The notes under the pieces: generated by a model
Told to the model about the DNA's origin: nothing
What the model saw: the letters and a program-made list of their open reading frames with translations, nothing else
Database searches by the model: none
Part shown: positions 53,240-62,782 of the stretch, piece after piece
Layout: the number at the start of each line of letters is the position of its first letter
How positions within the stretch are numbered: the first letter of the stretch is position 1
Source of the DNA: an uncultured Coriobacteriaceae bacterium
GTDB lineage: Bacteria; Actinomycetota; Coriobacteriia; Coriobacteriales; Eggerthellaceae
Assembly: GCA_902768975.1 (NCBI GenBank)
Contig: CACXMZ010000006.1
Location: 124,001 to 188,000, forward strand
Direction: 5' to 3'
Length of the DNA: 64,000 nucleotides
Made by a program: the position numbers and the translations under genes

Positions 53240-55765
53240 ATGATGACGTACATCACGCGCGCGGCATGCAATGGAATCATGCCCCCACAGTTTTCTAAAA
53301 CAACTTTCTTTAACCGTGACTCGCTGCTTGCTTCCATGATGCGCAGCCGAGAAATGGTGCGCTATCTTCGTGCTCCTTTTGGGTTTGGAAAGTCGCTCTT
53401 AGCCTGTTCATACGCGCGATTGATGTTCGATTTCAAAGGTGTGTACTGGTTCGACGGCGAAAACCCCTGTTTTCTGCGCGACCTGGACGCCCACACCCTT
53501 TTGCCCGACTTGCTTGACGCCACAACAGTGGGCGACCTTGTCGTGTTTGACGACGTGCCGCATCTGGGCGCAGCGCGTCGCTCGCATGTATGGGATGTGT
53601 GTGCGGGCCTTACAAAAGCAGGGCGTGAAGTGGTGGTATGCGCGACTCCTACGGCGGACCCTTTGGCCGGCCACGAAGCGCACTGCATTTGTATAGAAGC
53701 CAACGAAATGCTCTACAACGAAAAAGACCGCGAAAGCTTGCGCGCGCAGGGCATTAGCCTGCGCCAGGACCTTCCTGCCTTGCACCCTGTGAGCAAAGTG
53801 CCAGGCCTTGCCTTGTGCGGCCAGGAAAGTTTTTGCCAATTTCTGCGCGCCCATATCGAAGAAATGGACAACCCCGTCCAAAGCGCCCTGAGCTTTTGTA
53901 TGCTCATGCTGGAGAGGGGGACCGTGGAAGAGCTGGAGCTCATTCTTGGCATTGAAGTAAACGTTGCCGACATTACCGCGAAGCAGGTCCGTTCGTTTAT
54001 GGAGGTCGATGAATATAACGGCGAATTTGCGGCCTTGGGTTTTCCCATCAAGGAAACGCTCACGGCTTTTTCGCCGTATATGGCTACCATCGCGAACGAA
54101 GCCGGCGCGGACGATTCGAGCGAACTTGCCATGCAGCTGGCAGACGTGTTGTTAGAACGCGGAAACGCTGAACGTGTGGTGCAGCTGCTCATGAATTTGT
54201 GCGACCCGCATCGGCGGAGCATGTGGTTGACGGACTGGCAGGAACTCATGCTTGACCGATGTGCCTTGTCGGCCGCGGAAAGTATTTACGACAGCCTGCG
54301 CAGTGAACGGTGGCGCAGCAAACCTGAATTGAAGGCGGGCTCATGTGTGCGCCGTTCGCTACTCGACTACAGCGACGGTGCCTTAGACGAATTAAGCCAG
54401 GTGGCGGCCAAGGTTGACTACCCTTTAAGGGAGCGCCTGCTGGCGGCTTCATTTGCCTACGTGTTGACCGAAGATGCTTCCCTGGCAAGCGAACTTGAAC
54501 AGCTTTTTCATGCGCAGGGGGCGCCCCTTAAGCGCGAGGCGGCCGGCTTGGAAGGGGCCGCAAAACAGCAGTGGTTTTTCTGGTCGAGGGCGGCAGCGAC
54601 TAATGCCAAAATCGACAATATTGCGAAGCGCTTGGAGGCGGGTAAGCATGGTTGCCTTGCCCTTGCGTGTTGCGTGCATCGGGCCCGCCTGGACGGCGTG
54701 GACCTAGGCGAAATCCCTCAAATTCAGAAGCAGGTGAAGGCACTTCTTGAAAACCATGACGGAGTACATGCTGCCGAACTTGCTTTGTTGCGCCGCGAAG
54801 TTGACAGCCTAGGCGTGGAATTGGACATGTCGCAGATGTCCCTTATGGCGGCCTATCATAGGTGCGACTTGTTCGAAGACGACCTTGAAGTGCAACGGAC
54901 AGTTTACGCGCGCAGCAAGGCGGCCCTTGCCGGGGCATTTTCCAGCTTTGCACGCGCCCATGTTGCATTTGCGGGCCGTGAAGCGCGCCGACACAAAAAA
55001 GAAGCCATTGAGCCCTTGAACATGCGCCTTCTTGGTTCCTTTGAAGTGCGCCTGGGGTCTGAGTTTATCGACCCGAAGCGCTTTAAACGGAAAAAGGTGC
55101 GCACCCTGCTTTCCTTGCTGGCCCTTGAAAGCGGCCATGAGTTTTCCTGCGACAATTTGGCGGAGCGCCTCTGGGGCGAAAGCACCTTTCTTCAGGCGCG
55201 GCATAGCTTGTACAACTCCATTTCAATTCTGCGAAAAGTTCTTTCACTTGCCGACGGCACCTGCCCCTACTTGGTGCGTTCGCATGGGGTTATTAGTTTG
55301 AAAGAAAGCCTTGTGCAAACTGACCTTGGAGCTGTGAAAGAGCTGGTGAAGCGCCTCCGCTATTCCGACCCCGACCCGGACCTCTACCAGCACATACTCG
55401 AACAAATCCGCGAGCTGTACAAGGGCGACTTACTTCCAAGCGAAACCAATGAACCCATGCTGATTGCCGCGCGTGAAGAATGGCGCAACCGCGTGGTGAA
55501 TGTGCTCGTACACGCAGCGGGCAAGCTTGCTTCCGTGGGCGACTCGACGGTTGCATTGCAGCTGGCCGAACAGGCGCTTGTCTACAACCCGCACCGCGAA
55601 GACTGCTACGAGCACCTTATGAGTTTGCAGGCGCGCTGCGGCCAGCGCCCAGCGGCTTTGGGCACCTGGCGGCGTTACCGCACGTACATGGTCGACGAAC
55701 TTGGCTTGGACCCTTCGAAGCGCATTGCGGACCTTTATGAGCGTATTCTGAATGAAACCCTGTAG
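53240..55765 (+). CDS. STAND ATPase regulator with C-terminal OmpR/BTAD domains
   Basis: The 841-residue protein has an N-terminal nucleotide-binding module (Walker A-like APFGFGKSLL near residue 47, Walker B DLVVFDDVPHL near residue 97), a long helical middle and a C-terminal output part. The output part is an OmpR-type winged helix (MRLLGSFEVRLGSEFID onward, about residue 595) joined to a bacterial transcriptional activation domain (DLLPSETNEP to the end). It should bind DNA in response to a ligand. In classic AfsR-type regulators the DNA-binding and BTAD unit is N-terminal; here the order is reversed. ATG 53240 follows AAAGGAGG. Its targets cannot be named. Confidence 0.87.
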   Translation: MMTYITRAACNGIMPPQFSKTTFFNRDSLLASMMRSREMVRYLRAPFGFGKSLLACSYARLMFDFKGVYWFDGENPCFLRDLDAHTLLPDLLDATTVGDLVVFDDVPHLGAARRSHVWDVCAGLTKAGREVVVCATPTADPLAGHEAHCICIEANEMLYNEKDRESLRAQGISLRQDLPALHPVSKVPGLALCGQESFCQFLRAHIEEMDNPVQSALSFCMLMLERGTVEELELILGIEVNVADITAKQVRSFMEVDEYNGEFAALGFPIKETLTAFSPYMATIANEAGADDSSELAMQLADVLLERGNAERVVQLLMNLCDPHRRSMWLTDWQELMLDRCALSAAESIYDSLRSERWRSKPELKAGSCVRRSLLDYSDGALDELSQVAAKVDYPLRERLLAASFAYVLTEDASLASELEQLFHAQGAPLKREAAGLEGAAKQQWFFWSRAAATNAKIDNIAKRLEAGKHGCLALACCVHRARLDGVDLGEIPQIQKQVKALLENHDGVHAAELALLRREVDSLGVELDMSQMSLMAAYHRCDLFEDDLEVQRTVYARSKAALAGAFSSFARAHVAFAGREARRHKKEAIEPLNMRLLGSFEVRLGSEFIDPKRFKRKKVRTLLSLLALESGHEFSCDNLAERLWGESTFLQARHSLYNSISILRKVLSLADGTCPYLVRSHGVISLKESLVQTDLGAVKELVKRLRYSDPDPDLYQHILEQIRELYKGDLLPSETNEPMLIAAREEWRNRVVNVLVHAAGKLASVGDSTVALQLAEQALVYNPHREDCYEHLMSLQARCGQRPAALGTWRRYRTYMVDELGLDPSKRIADLYERILNETL

Positions 55766-55898
55766 CCCGCCAGTGGCTGGGCTTGTAGGTTTCTTTGAAG
55801 AGCAGCGCACTTCGTCTTGGTGTGAACAAGTTCTTTTGCGGAAGGTGAAGCCAAAGCGTAAAGCAGGTGGAATTCGTGCCTGGTGCCTAAGGCTGTGC

Positions 55899-55904
55899 TA
55901 GCAT
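55899..55904 (+). promoter_or_regulatory. Candidate extended -10 upstream of secA
   Basis: TGCTAGCAT matches an extended -10, 39 bases before the secA ATG. A 6-codon frame ending in TGA (55910-55930) lies between and is probably chance. Confidence 0.35.
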
Positions 55905-55943
55905 AAATCATGTACGTTCAATTTGAGTGAAAGCGCATGTGAT

Positions 55944-58751
55944 ATGGCAGGTTTTCTTTCGAAATTATTAACGGTTGGTGAAGGGCGCCAGCTGAAAGCT
56001 TACCAGGGCATTGTTGACAAAATTAACAGCCTGGAAGCGGGTATGGAAGCTAAGTCCGACGAAGAGCTGCGGGCACTTACAGCGGCATATAGGCAGCGTT
56101 GCGAAAACGGGGAAGACCTAGATTCCATCTTGCCTGAAGCCTTTGCCACGGTGCGCGAAGCGTCGCGCCGCACGCTTGGCCTGCGCCACTTCGACGTGCA
56201 GCTTATTGGCGGCATGGCCCTCAACGCCGGCCAGATTGCCGAAATGAAAACGGGTGAAGGTAAGACGCTCGTGTCTACGCTGGCGGGTTATTTGAACGCG
56301 CTGCCCGGGCACAACGTCCACATCGTGACCGTGAACGACTACCTGGCCAAGCGCGACAGCGAATGGATGGGGCGCATCTATAAGTTCCTCGGAATGGAAG
56401 TAGGCCTTATCCAAAATGGCATGCCGCTTTCGGCGAAGGTGCCTGCCTACGAAGCCGACGTAACCTATGGCACGAATTCGGAATTCGGTTTCGACTATCT
56501 GCGCGACAACATGGTGACGAAGGCCGAAAACAGGGTGCAGCGTGGCCACCATTTTGCGGTCGTGGACGAAGTTGACTCCATCCTCATTGACGAAGCGCGT
56601 ACGCCGCTTATTATTTCGGGCGCGGGCACCCAGGCAGCGGACACCTACCGCAAGTTTGCGCGCGTTATCCCCAGCCTTATTGAAGGCGTGGACTTTGAAA
56701 AAGACGAAGCCAAGCGCACCATTTCAACAACCGAAGTTGGCTTAACCAAGGTGGAAAACGCCCTGGGCCTCGACGACTTGTATAACGACCCGTCTGGCCA
56801 GATGCCCAACCATTTGCAGCAGGCCTTGAAGGCGCAGTTCCTGTTCCACCGCGACGTCGACTACGTGGTGGTCGACGGGGAAGTGAAGATCGTTGACGAA
56901 TTCACGGGCCGCATTATGGAAGGCCGCCGCTGGTCTGAAGGCCTGCACCAGGCGGTGGAAGCCAAGGAAGGCGTTCACATTCGCGAAGAAAACCAGACGC
57001 TGGCTACCATTACCCTGCAGAATTACTTCCGTTTGTATGAAAAGCTTTCGGGCATGACGGGTACCGCCATGACGGAAGACTCCGAATTCCGCCAGATTTA
57101 CAACCTGCCTGTTATGGCCATTCCGCCAAACAAGCCGGTGGTGCGTGTGGACGCGAACGATTTGATTTATCGCACAATCGACGCGAAATACAACGCTGTG
57201 GCTGACGACATTGCAGCACGCCACAATGCGGGCCAGCCCTGCCTTATTGGTACGGTGACCATTGAAAACTCTGAAAAGCTTTCGCGCCTGCTGGACAAGC
57301 GTGGCATTCCGCATGAAACCCTGAACGCGAAGAACCATGAACGCGAAGCGCATATCGTTGCGCAGGCGGGTCGTGTGGGTGCCGTAACCATTGCAACCAA
57401 CATGGCTGGCCGTGGTACCGACATTTTGCTGGGCGGTAACCCTGAAGGATTGGCCAACGCCATGCTCTATGAACGCGGCTTCAACCCCGAACTTGAAGAA
57501 GGTGTCGAAGTTGAAGAAGGCGCGCTTGTGCCGCCCACCCAAGCCGACCGCGACGCGGCCCTTGAAGAGGCGCGCGCCATTACGAAGGTCGAACATGAAC
57601 AGGTGGTGGCTGCCGGTGGTTTGTGCGTTATTGGCACGGAACGCCACGAAAGCCGTCGTATTGACAACCAGCTGCGTGGTCGTTCTGGCCGTCAGGGTGA
57701 CCCGGGCTTCACCCAGTTCTACCTTTCGTTGGAAGACGACCTGATGCGCCTGTTCGGCGGCAGCCGCATGGACAGCATTTCGCGCATGATGGAAAAGACT
57801 GAAATTCCCGAAGACCAGCCCATTCAGGCGTCTATGGTTTCGAAGGCCATTGAAGGCGCCCAGCGCCAGGTGGAACAGATGAACTTCGCCGCACGTAAAA
57901 ACGTGCTTGAATACGACGACGTTATGAACCTGCAGCGTAAGGCTATCTACGAAGAACGCAATGCCATTTTGGACGGCAAGGACTTAAACGAAAGCATTCC
58001 GGGGATTGCGCGCGACTGTGCTGAAGCCGTCGTGCTGGAAAACTGCCCCGACCGCGTCCCGAGCGACGACTGGGACAAGCATGCCGTGGAACGCTGGGTT
58101 GCTGAAATGGACGGCCGCAATACCTTTACGGTAGACGGCGTGAACCATGGGGACGACCCGTATGCCGTGGTGGAAGCTGCGACGGACGAACTGATGGACA
58201 TCTATCAGGAAAAGTGCGACGTCATTGGCGAAGACATTATGGCGAATCTGGAGTCGCAGGTCATGCTGCGCATTATCGACACGCGCTGGATGAACCATCT
58301 GCAAGACATGGACTACTTGAAGGTGGGTATTGGTCTGCGCGCCTTTGGCCAGCGTGACCCGCTGGTGGAATACAAGAATGAAGCGCATCGTGCCTTTGGG
58401 GAAATGACAAGCGGCATGTATGAAAGCTATTTGCGTACGGTGCTGCGTCTGCAAATTGCCGAACAGCAGCCCCCGTTCGTACAGCAACAAAATGCCTTGG
58501 GTGGTAAGGTGAATTATTCGTCGCCCGAAGCGGTGCTCGACGCGTCCAACGTGGGTTCTGCCCAGCGTGTGGCGGCTGCTCAAGCTGCGGCGGAAGGCAT
58601 GCCGGCTGAAGCACCGAAGCCCGCTGAAACTGCCCGTGTGACCACCTTCGAAAAGGACAAGAACGACCCTTGGGCCAACGTGGGCCGCAACGACCCATGC
58701 CCCTGCGGTAGCGGCAAGAAGTACAAGAAATGCCATGGTGCCAATAAGTAG
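55944..58751 (+). CDS. secA: Protein translocase ATPase SecA
   Basis: The 935-residue motor pushes preproteins through SecYEG. Walker A is MKTGEGKTLV near residue 105, the DEAD-type box is VVDEVDSILIDEARTP near residue 210, and the helicase motif TNMAGRGTDI is in the second nucleotide-binding domain. The C-terminus ends in a zinc-binding SEC-C motif (CPCGSGKKYKKCHG). I prefer ATG 55944 (MAGFLSKLLTVGEGRQL), which matches the family; a TTG seven codons upstream is possible. Its stop is followed directly by the prfB start. Confidence 0.97.
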   Translation: MAGFLSKLLTVGEGRQLKAYQGIVDKINSLEAGMEAKSDEELRALTAAYRQRCENGEDLDSILPEAFATVREASRRTLGLRHFDVQLIGGMALNAGQIAEMKTGEGKTLVSTLAGYLNALPGHNVHIVTVNDYLAKRDSEWMGRIYKFLGMEVGLIQNGMPLSAKVPAYEADVTYGTNSEFGFDYLRDNMVTKAENRVQRGHHFAVVDEVDSILIDEARTPLIISGAGTQAADTYRKFARVIPSLIEGVDFEKDEAKRTISTTEVGLTKVENALGLDDLYNDPSGQMPNHLQQALKAQFLFHRDVDYVVVDGEVKIVDEFTGRIMEGRRWSEGLHQAVEAKEGVHIREENQTLATITLQNYFRLYEKLSGMTGTAMTEDSEFRQIYNLPVMAIPPNKPVVRVDANDLIYRTIDAKYNAVADDIAARHNAGQPCLIGTVTIENSEKLSRLLDKRGIPHETLNAKNHEREAHIVAQAGRVGAVTIATNMAGRGTDILLGGNPEGLANAMLYERGFNPELEEGVEVEEGALVPPTQADRDAALEEARAITKVEHEQVVAAGGLCVIGTERHESRRIDNQLRGRSGRQGDPGFTQFYLSLEDDLMRLFGGSRMDSISRMMEKTEIPEDQPIQASMVSKAIEGAQRQVEQMNFAARKNVLEYDDVMNLQRKAIYEERNAILDGKDLNESIPGIARDCAEAVVLENCPDRVPSDDWDKHAVERWVAEMDGRNTFTVDGVNHGDDPYAVVEAATDELMDIYQEKCDVIGEDIMANLESQVMLRIIDTRWMNHLQDMDYLKVGIGLRAFGQRDPLVEYKNEAHRAFGEMTSGMYESYLRTVLRLQIAEQQPPFVQQQNALGGKVNYSSPEAVLDASNVGSAQRVAAAQAAAEGMPAEAPKPAETARVTTFEKDKNDPWANVGRNDPCPCGSGKKYKKCHGANK

Positions 58752-59846
58752 GTGGCAGAACTTAAAGACATAGACGCAGCGGCGGAGCGCTTGGATGGCG
58801 CGCGGGAGTTTTTGCATATTGCCGAAAAGTCCACGCAGCTTGAAGCGCTCGATGAACAGGTATCCGAGCCTGGCTTTTGGGACGATCCTGAAAAGGCAGC
58901 CGAAGTTTCGCGCCAGGCAAGCAATATTCGCTCCACGCTGACAGACTTCGAAGCAGCGAGCACACTCCTCGACGACTGCCGTACGGCGCTCGACCTTGCC
59001 ACCGACGACCCGAGCTTTGCCGAAGAAGCTGACCAGAATCTGAAGCGCCTGGAAGCCATGCTCGACCAGTTCGAAATCGAGTCCTGGTTCGACGGGCGCT
59101 TTGACGAAGGTGACTGCATTATTAATATCAACCCGGGTAGCGGCGGCTTGGAAGCCCAGGACTGGACGGACATGCTCTACCGCATGTATACCCGCTATTG
59201 CGAACAAAAGGGCTGGAAGGTCCATGTGCTCGACCTGGCACGCGGTGCTGAAATGGTGGGGCTGGAGCGCGCAAGTTTCCAGGTGGAAGGCCATTTCGCC
59301 TATGGCATGTTGCGCAGCGAAGTTGGCGTACATCGCCTCGTGCGCATTTCACCGACCGACCTGAAGGCCCGCCGCCATACCACCTTTGCAGCGGTGGAAG
59401 TGGTACCCGTGCTTCCCGACAGCGTGGAAGTGGAAATCAAGGATTCTGACCTAAATATAGACGTGTATCGTTCGAGCGGCCACGGTGGTCAGGGTGTGAA
59501 CACCACCGACTCGGCCGTGCGCATAACGCATATTCCTACAGGCATCGTAGTTACCTGCCAGAATGAGCGCAGTCAGTTGCAGAACAAGGAATGGGCCATG
59601 CGCGTGCTGCGTTCCAAACTCTATGAACTGGAAGAGCAAAAACGCGCCGAAGAAATGGCAACGCTTACGGGCGGCAAAATGGCAAACGCATTTGGCAGCC
59701 AAATTCGCAACTACGTCCTGTACCCCTACCAGCTGGTCAAAGACCTGCGCAGCGAATGGGAAAGCAACAACCCCGACGCCTTCCTGGGCGGCGAAATCGA
59801 AGACTGCATCTTGGCTTATCACCGTTGGCACACCGCCCAACAGTAG
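58752..59846 (+). CDS. prfB: Peptide chain release factor 2 with altered stop-reading tripeptide
   Basis: The 364-residue class I release factor has the peptidyl-hydrolysis motif GGQ at residues 245-247 and an overall layout matching RF2. The codon-reading tripeptide is Ser200-Pro201-Thr202 (RISPTDLKARRHTTF) where RF2 normally has Ser-Pro-Phe. The Thr codon is ACC, two changes from any Phe codon, so a single read error does not explain it. There is no in-frame TGA frameshift site near the start, unlike many prfB genes. The start is GTG, directly after the secA stop, so translation is probably coupled to secA. In this window no gene ends in TGA. Confidence 0.95.
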   Translation: MAELKDIDAAAERLDGAREFLHIAEKSTQLEALDEQVSEPGFWDDPEKAAEVSRQASNIRSTLTDFEAASTLLDDCRTALDLATDDPSFAEEADQNLKRLEAMLDQFEIESWFDGRFDEGDCIININPGSGGLEAQDWTDMLYRMYTRYCEQKGWKVHVLDLARGAEMVGLERASFQVEGHFAYGMLRSEVGVHRLVRISPTDLKARRHTTFAAVEVVPVLPDSVEVEIKDSDLNIDVYRSSGHGGQGVNTTDSAVRITHIPTGIVVTCQNERSQLQNKEWAMRVLRSKLYELEEQKRAEEMATLTGGKMANAFGSQIRNYVLYPYQLVKDLRSEWESNNPDAFLGGEIEDCILAYHRWHTAQQ

Positions 59847-59990
59847 GAATGTGAGGGCAGGCGATATTTTCCTATTTTTAGGATAAAATCCTGCGTTCCC
59901 AAATTCCCAGGTTGTGGCACAATGGATACGTAGCGAAAATCAATGCAGTTTAAACGTATCAGGAGTTTGCAAAAGGGGCGAGAAAGCTCT

Positions 59991-61883
59991 ATGGAATTGA
60001 ATGAGCTTCAGGCGAAGGCAAACGACATCCGCATTGACATTGTGCGTAGCGTGGCAGAAGCGGGCAGCGGGCATCCCGGTGGTTCGCTTTCTTCGGCCGA
60101 CATTTTAACCGCTTTGTATTTTGGTGGCGTGCTCCAGCACGACCCACAAAACCCCACGTCAGACGCTCGTGACCGTTTTGTTATGGCGAAAGGCCATGCC
60201 GCGCCTGCCCTCTATGCAACACTTGCCAATGCGGGTTATTTCCCGCGCGAAGAACTGCTGACCTTGCGCATGTGGGGCAGCCGCCTGCAGGGCCACCCCG
60301 ACTGCCGCCTGCTTCCTGGCGTGGAAGTTTCCACGGGTTCGCTTGGTCAGGGCCTTTCTATTTCTGCCGGCCTGGCTTGCGGCTTGCGCACCAAGGGTAA
60401 CAATGCGCGCGTGTTTGCCTTGCTCGGCGACGGCGAATGCGAAGAAGGCCAGGTGTGGGAAGCAGCCATGTTCGCAGCCCACGAAAAATGCGGCAACCTT
60501 ATTGCTATCGTGGACTACAACCACCTTCAGATCGACGGCGACGTTGCCGACGTGGTGCAAGTGGGCACCTTGGCCGAAAAGTTTGAAGCCTTCGGGTGGC
60601 ACGTACACGAAGTGGACGGCCACAGCATCGAAGCTCTTATCGAACAGCTTAGCGCCTGCAAGGCCGAAGGGGGGAGCCAGCCCCATGCCATAATCGCTCA
60701 TACCACCAAGGGCAAGGGCGTTTCCTTCATGGAAGACCAGGCAGGTTGGCACGGTAAGGCCCCCAATGCTGAAGAAACGGCCATCGCCTTGGCTGACCTG
60801 GGCCTAAGCCAGGAAGAAATCGAAGCATCGCTTGCTCAGAAGCCCCAGGTTGAAATAACGGACGCATTCAAGGCCCTGATTACGCCTGAAGCCACAGGTG
60901 CTGCAAACGGTGCTGCGGCTGCTCCTGCCTTTGCAAGCGAAGAAGAAAAGGCCACCAAGAAAGCCACGCGTGCAGCCCTGGGCGAAACCCTTATTGAACT
61001 TGCCCAGGAAGGCATGTCTATTGCGGCCGTCGACGCGGACCTCGCGGGTTCAACCACCTTGGGGAAATTCGGCGCCGCTTACCCCGAACAGTTCTACAAC
61101 GCGGGCATTGCCGAACAAAACATGGTCGACGTGGCAGCAGGCCTGGCGCTCGCGGGCAATGTTGCCTTCACGGGCAGCTTCGCAGTGTTTGGTACGGGCC
61201 GAACCTACGACCAAATTCGCAACACCGTAGCCTATTCAAACCTCAATGTGAAAATCTGCCCCACGCACGCGGGCGTTTCGGTAGGACCCGACGGCGGAAG
61301 CCACCAAATGCTTGAAGATGTGGCGCTCATGCGTGAACTTCCACATATGAAGATTCTCGTTCCTGCAGACTATAATGCTGCAAAATCGGCTATTCGCCTT
61401 GCCGCGCAGACCCCTGGCCCCGTTTATGTGCGCATGGGCCGCTCCAATGTGCCCACGGTTTATGCCGAAGGCGCCCAGCTCGAAATTGGGCGCGCCTACG
61501 TCCTGCGCGAAGGTACCGACGTCAGCATTATTGCCAACGGCGTGGAAATTCGTGAAGCCCTTCTCGCCGCCGAAGAACTGGCCCAAAAAGGTATATCTGC
61601 CGAGGTCATCGACGCATTTTGCGTAAAACCCCTCGACGTCGAAACCATAGTCACCTCCGTCAAAAAGACGGGTCGCGCAGTGGTTGCCGAAGAACATTCC
61701 ATCTATGGCGGCCTGTGTTCGGCCGTGGCTGAAACCCTTGCCCAGCACCACCCCGTACCCTGCACATTTGTGGCCATGAAAGACGTTTTTGGCAAGTCGG
61801 GGTCATTTGAAGAGCTTATGGAGCAATTTAGCTTGAATTCTGCTGCAATTGTTGAAGCTGTGGAGAGCCAAAACGCGTCATAG
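59991..61883 (+). CDS. Transketolase, N- and C-terminal halves in one chain
   Basis: The 630-residue enzyme moves two-carbon units between sugar phosphates in the pentose phosphate pathway. The thiamine-diphosphate half has SGHPGGSLSSADI near residue 24 and the GDGECEEGQVWEA loop near residue 145. The pyrimidine-binding half begins near residue 320, with the catalytic Glu in NAGIAEQNMVDVAAGLAL. It is compact and resembles the split two-subunit transketolases joined by a short Ala-rich linker (about residues 280-305). ATG 59991 is chosen over 59943 because the protein then begins as relatives do, with AAAGGGG upstream. It sits between prfB and ftsE. Confidence 0.9.
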   Translation: MELNELQAKANDIRIDIVRSVAEAGSGHPGGSLSSADILTALYFGGVLQHDPQNPTSDARDRFVMAKGHAAPALYATLANAGYFPREELLTLRMWGSRLQGHPDCRLLPGVEVSTGSLGQGLSISAGLACGLRTKGNNARVFALLGDGECEEGQVWEAAMFAAHEKCGNLIAIVDYNHLQIDGDVADVVQVGTLAEKFEAFGWHVHEVDGHSIEALIEQLSACKAEGGSQPHAIIAHTTKGKGVSFMEDQAGWHGKAPNAEETAIALADLGLSQEEIEASLAQKPQVEITDAFKALITPEATGAANGAAAAPAFASEEEKATKKATRAALGETLIELAQEGMSIAAVDADLAGSTTLGKFGAAYPEQFYNAGIAEQNMVDVAAGLALAGNVAFTGSFAVFGTGRTYDQIRNTVAYSNLNVKICPTHAGVSVGPDGGSHQMLEDVALMRELPHMKILVPADYNAAKSAIRLAAQTPGPVYVRMGRSNVPTVYAEGAQLEIGRAYVLREGTDVSIIANGVEIREALLAAEELAQKGISAEVIDAFCVKPLDVETIVTSVKKTGRAVVAEEHSIYGGLCSAVAETLAQHHPVPCTFVAMKDVFGKSGSFEELMEQFSLNSAAIVEAVESQNAS

Positions 61884-61942
61884 TCCGTTCTGCTAAACTT
61901 TTCGAGTTGTCTCAGTAACCTAGTATTTGAACGGAGTATTCT

Positions 61943-62782
61943 GTGACAGAAGCTAATAGCCAAGGGGCGCGCCACAGCGCTGCCCACGCAGGCGGGCAGA
62001 CATCGCGTGTAGCCAAGGCCACCGCAGATCTCAGCAATCAGTTACCGGACTTAGATGTTGAATCTGTTGGGCAGCCTACGGGTACACCGGTTATCACCTT
62101 CGACCATGTAAGCAAGGTGTATCCCGCCCAACCATCCAAACCAGCCCTTAACGACATTTCGGTACAGGTATATGCCGGCGAATTCGTGTTCTTGGTGGGC
62201 CATTCCGGTTCTGGTAAATCCACCTTCATTCGCATGATTATTCGCGAAATCAAGCCTTCGGAAGGCCATATCTATATTGCCGACGAAGACCTGACGACCA
62301 TGCGCAACTGGCGCGTGCCGTACCTGCGCCGCAATATCGGGTGCGTGTTCCAGGACTTTAAACTCCTGCCGAACAAAACCGTATTCGAAAATGTTGCCTT
62401 TGCGCTGGAAGTAATCGGCAAGAGCCGCCACGTCATTAAGACGCAGGTGCCCGAAGTGCTGCGCCTCGTAGGCCTGCAGGACAAGCTCGACAAGCGCCCC
62501 GACCAGCTTTCCGGTGGTGAACAGCAGCGTGTGTCTATTGCGCGCGCTATTGTAAACCGCCCGCCGCTGCTCATCTGCGACGAGCCCACGGGTAACCTGG
62601 ACCCGCAAACGTCCCGCGGCATCATGGACCTGCTGGAGCGCATTAACCGCACAGGTACCACGGTGCTGGTGGCCACGCACGACCGCGAAATGGTGGACAA
62701 CATGCGCCGCCGCGTTATCGCGCTCGACAAGGGCCGCCTCACGCGCGACCAGGACAGGGGGGTGTACGGTTTCGATGTCTAG
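61943..62782 (+). CDS. ftsE: Cell division ATP-binding protein FtsE
   Basis: The 279-residue ABC ATPase has Walker [14 protein letters not shown], signature [15 protein letters not shown] and Walker [14 protein letters not shown]. It powers FtsX, which switches on cell-wall hydrolases at division. An unusual N-terminal extension of about 50 polar residues precedes the normal FtsE start ([11 protein letters not shown]). GTG 61943 follows ACGGAG. The 3' end overlaps ftsX by eight bases, as is common for this pair. Confidence 0.94.
   Translation: MTEANSQGARHSAAHAGGQTSRVAKATADLSNQLPDLDVESVGQPTGTPVITFDHVSKVYPAQPSKPALNDISVQVYAGEFVFLVGHSGSGKSTFIRMIIREIKPSEGHIYIADEDLTTMRNWRVPYLRRNIGCVFQDFKLLPNKTVFENVAFALEVIGKSRHVIKTQVPEVLRLVGLQDKLDKRPDQLSGGEQQRVSIARAIVNRPPLLICDEPTGNLDPQTSRGIMDLLERINRTGTTVLVATHDREMVDNMRRRVIALDKGRLTRDQDRGVYGFDV

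Noticed and set aside
55910-55930. Six-codon leader frame before secA
   Set aside because: It is too short to judge, has no ribosome site, and ends in TGA, which no real gene in the window does.
57984-59333. 449-codon open frame antisense to secA and prfB
   Set aside because: It mirrors the codon pattern of two certain genes, has no ribosome site and no recognisable domain.
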